Shown here piece after piece: positions 62,921 through 64,000 of a stretch of DNA of 64,000 nt. The stretch comes from Pseudoalteromonas sp. CO133X (GTDB taxonomy: Bacteria > Pseudomonadota > Gammaproteobacteria > Enterobacterales > Alteromonadaceae): NCBI GenBank assembly GCA_004208945.1, contig SGPE01000030.1:372001-436000 (forward strand). Reading direction: 5' to 3'. Made by a program: the position numbers and the translations under genes. The stretch's first letter is position 1. Every line of letters begins with the position of its first letter. The notes under the pieces are model-generated. The model did not search any database and was not told where the DNA came from. It saw nothing but the letters and a program-made list of their open reading frames with translations.

Positions 62921-62950
62921 TAAATAGGGGTGCAACAAACTGAATTCAAC
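62921..62950 (-). promoter_or_regulatory. Sigma-32-type heat-shock promoter of dnaK
   Basis: On the reverse strand GTTGAAT (62944-62950) and CCCCTATTTA (62921-62930) are 13 bp apart. They match the sigma-32 pattern CTTGAAA and CCCCATNT. The start of transcription would be near 62913. Confidence 0.7.
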
Positions 62951-63114
62951 TATTAAAATGAAAAAAATTTACTTTTTTTTGAAATATTTTCCAAATGGGC
63001 ATTTTTTCTTCAAAAAGAGGTGTTTTCTTAGCTTCATTGCAGGGTAAGTAAACTGGTCTGATCACTTTTGCTATGCTATAACCAATAATATAATAATAAA
63101 TGTTAAGGAAAGTT

Positions 63115-63915
63115 ATGCATTTTGAACAATTACTCGCCAAAGCGAGTGAACTAGGCTGCGACAAAACGAAAGTGATGCAGTTCCCAGAAAACTGGTGTCA
63201 GGGCCGTACAGCCTTTGGCGGGTTATCAGCCGCTTTGTTGTATCAAGCAATTCGTCAACATATTGATAGCTCTCGTCGTTTACTATCTTTAAGTACCAAC
63301 TTTGTGGGGCCTTTAATTGCTGATACTGATTTTTCCATTGATGTTGAAGTATTACGCGAAGGTAAAAACAGCGCTCAAGTGCTTGCTAAAGTGGTTCAAA
63401 ACGGCGCTGTCTGTGTTATTACTCAAGCCTGCTTTGGGGCACAGCGCCAATCAACTGTACGTGTTGATGTCACTAAAGTAATGCAACTTAAACCTGTTGA
63501 TGAGCGTTTTACGCTACCTTATAAGGAAGGAGTAATGCCGGCATTTTTTCAACATGTAGCACTGTGCTTGCAAGATGGTCAAATGCCCTTTTCAGGTGCT
63601 GATACCTCTCATTTAGGTGGCTGGATGAAATTTAAACATACCTCGGAGCAAATGAGTGAAGCACATATTATTGCCCTCACTGATGCATGGCCTCCAACGC
63701 TTCTGCAAATGTATAAGCAACCTGCTCCAGCAAGTAGCATGTCGTGGTATCTTGAGTTTGTTGAGGAACCTAACATTGCATCGGATGCATGGATAGGCTA
63801 TGAGGCAATCACTCACCACAGTAAAGATGGTTATGGCCTTGAAGATGGCTGTATTTGGAGTGAAGACGGCAAACTAATCGCACTTAGTCGTCAAACTGTT
63901 GCGCTATTCGCGTAA
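63115..63915 (+). CDS. Acyl-CoA thioesterase family protein (hotdog fold)
   Basis: A 266-residue double-hotdog protein. GRTAFGGLSAALLYQAI holds the N-terminal helix region and ASSMSWYLEFVEEP and SEDGKLIALSRQTVALF the second domain, as in TesB-like/thioesterase-superfamily proteins. ATG 63115 has AAGGA seven bases upstream and is preferred over ATG 63100. It likely hydrolyses acyl-CoA; substrate chain length is unknown. Divergent from dnaK. Confidence 0.8.
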   Translation: MHFEQLLAKASELGCDKTKVMQFPENWCQGRTAFGGLSAALLYQAIRQHIDSSRRLLSLSTNFVGPLIADTDFSIDVEVLREGKNSAQVLAKVVQNGAVCVITQACFGAQRQSTVRVDVTKVMQLKPVDERFTLPYKEGVMPAFFQHVALCLQDGQMPFSGADTSHLGGWMKFKHTSEQMSEAHIIALTDAWPPTLLQMYKQPAPASSMSWYLEFVEEPNIASDAWIGYEAITHHSKDGYGLEDGCIWSEDGKLIALSRQTVALFA

Positions 63916-64000
63916 TTCCTCTGTTGATAGCTGCGCATACTCAGTGCCATCTAGGCGGATAATTGCTTGATATTCGCCTGATTCAATAATCTTACCTAAA
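63904..64000 (-). CDS. C-terminal fragment of a gene cut by the right window edge
   Basis: The reverse strand reads LGKIIESGEYQAIIRLDGTE and then YAQLSTEELRE before a stop at 63904-63906. The 3' end overlaps the convergent thioesterase gene by 12 bases. The product is not recognised from these 31 residues. Confidence 0.5.
   Translation of the reverse strand, partial: LGKIIESGEYQAIIRLDGTEYAQLSTEELRE

Noticed and set aside
1..64000. CRISPR arrays, tRNA or rRNA genes, toxin-antitoxin or restriction systems
   Set aside because: None seen: no regularly spaced direct repeats, no cloverleaf patterns, and no recognisable defence genes.

Overview
The window looks like a marine gammaproteobacterium of the order Alteromonadales, most probably Pseudoalteromonas. 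The reasons are the low GC content, the gene families (YdiJ, class II DAHP synthase beside ppsR/ppsA, a 989-residue TonB receptor, S9 and M14 exopeptidases, a dgc-type D-glutamate pathway) and a dispersed repeat with ATACCAAT ends. The genus assignment is inference. No tRNA, rRNA, CRISPR array or insertion sequence with a transposase was seen.

The centre (29.1-35.0 kb) is a plasmid-type replication and partition locus. parB and parA run leftward. Divergent from parA is a 404-residue initiator (rep). Between them lies an origin with iterons of the form GATC-N9-CTAAC, two DnaA boxes and an AT-rich stretch. A second group of the same iterons lies just beyond parB. Convergent with rep is a gene I identify as tus, the replication-fork-arrest protein; the residues equivalent to E. 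coli Phe140 and His144 of the lock are kept. Around the tus start are three copies of a 14-bp element resembling the E. coli Ter core, placed so that a rightward fork from the origin and a fork returning round the circle would both be stopped within about 2.5 kb of the origin. This is the most interesting system in the window and suggests unidirectional replication enforced by Tus. Housekeeping genes (dnaK, dnaJ, ppsA, DAHP synthase) on the same DNA suggest a chromid, or less likely an integrated plasmid.

Left arm (1-29 kb): a MarR/efflux operon start; a split spermidine-synthase-like pair; a GyrI-like protein; a leftward D-amino-acid cluster (TonB receptor, N-acyl-D-amino-acid deacylase lipoprotein, M14 peptidase, NhaC-type transporter, LysR, DgcN, DgcA); azoR with a divergent LysR gene; a DPP IV-like peptidase; a LigB-type dioxygenase; tpm, whose 3' end lies in a 162-bp repeat; DUF2938 with a LysR gene; a PfpI protein; a ClpP-like lipoprotein; rmuC; and a SWIM/SNF2 helicase. 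Almost all these genes run leftward, away from the origin.

Right arm (35-64 kb): class II DAHP synthase; ppsR and ppsA (divergent); a 267-bp inverted-repeat element; a PGPGW protein; ydiJ; a cation/proton antiporter overlapping a tyrosine recombinase that has a 30-bp dyad upstream; a SYLF lipoprotein; a 1746-residue kinase/ATPase/histidine kinase; two patatins flanking an alanine symporter; a luciferase-like oxidoreductase and siderophore-interacting protein with a divergent MarR gene; ybaK; a small cysteine-rich protein; dnaJ and dnaK with a heat-shock-type promoter; and a thioesterase. Genes cut by the window ends are present at both edges.
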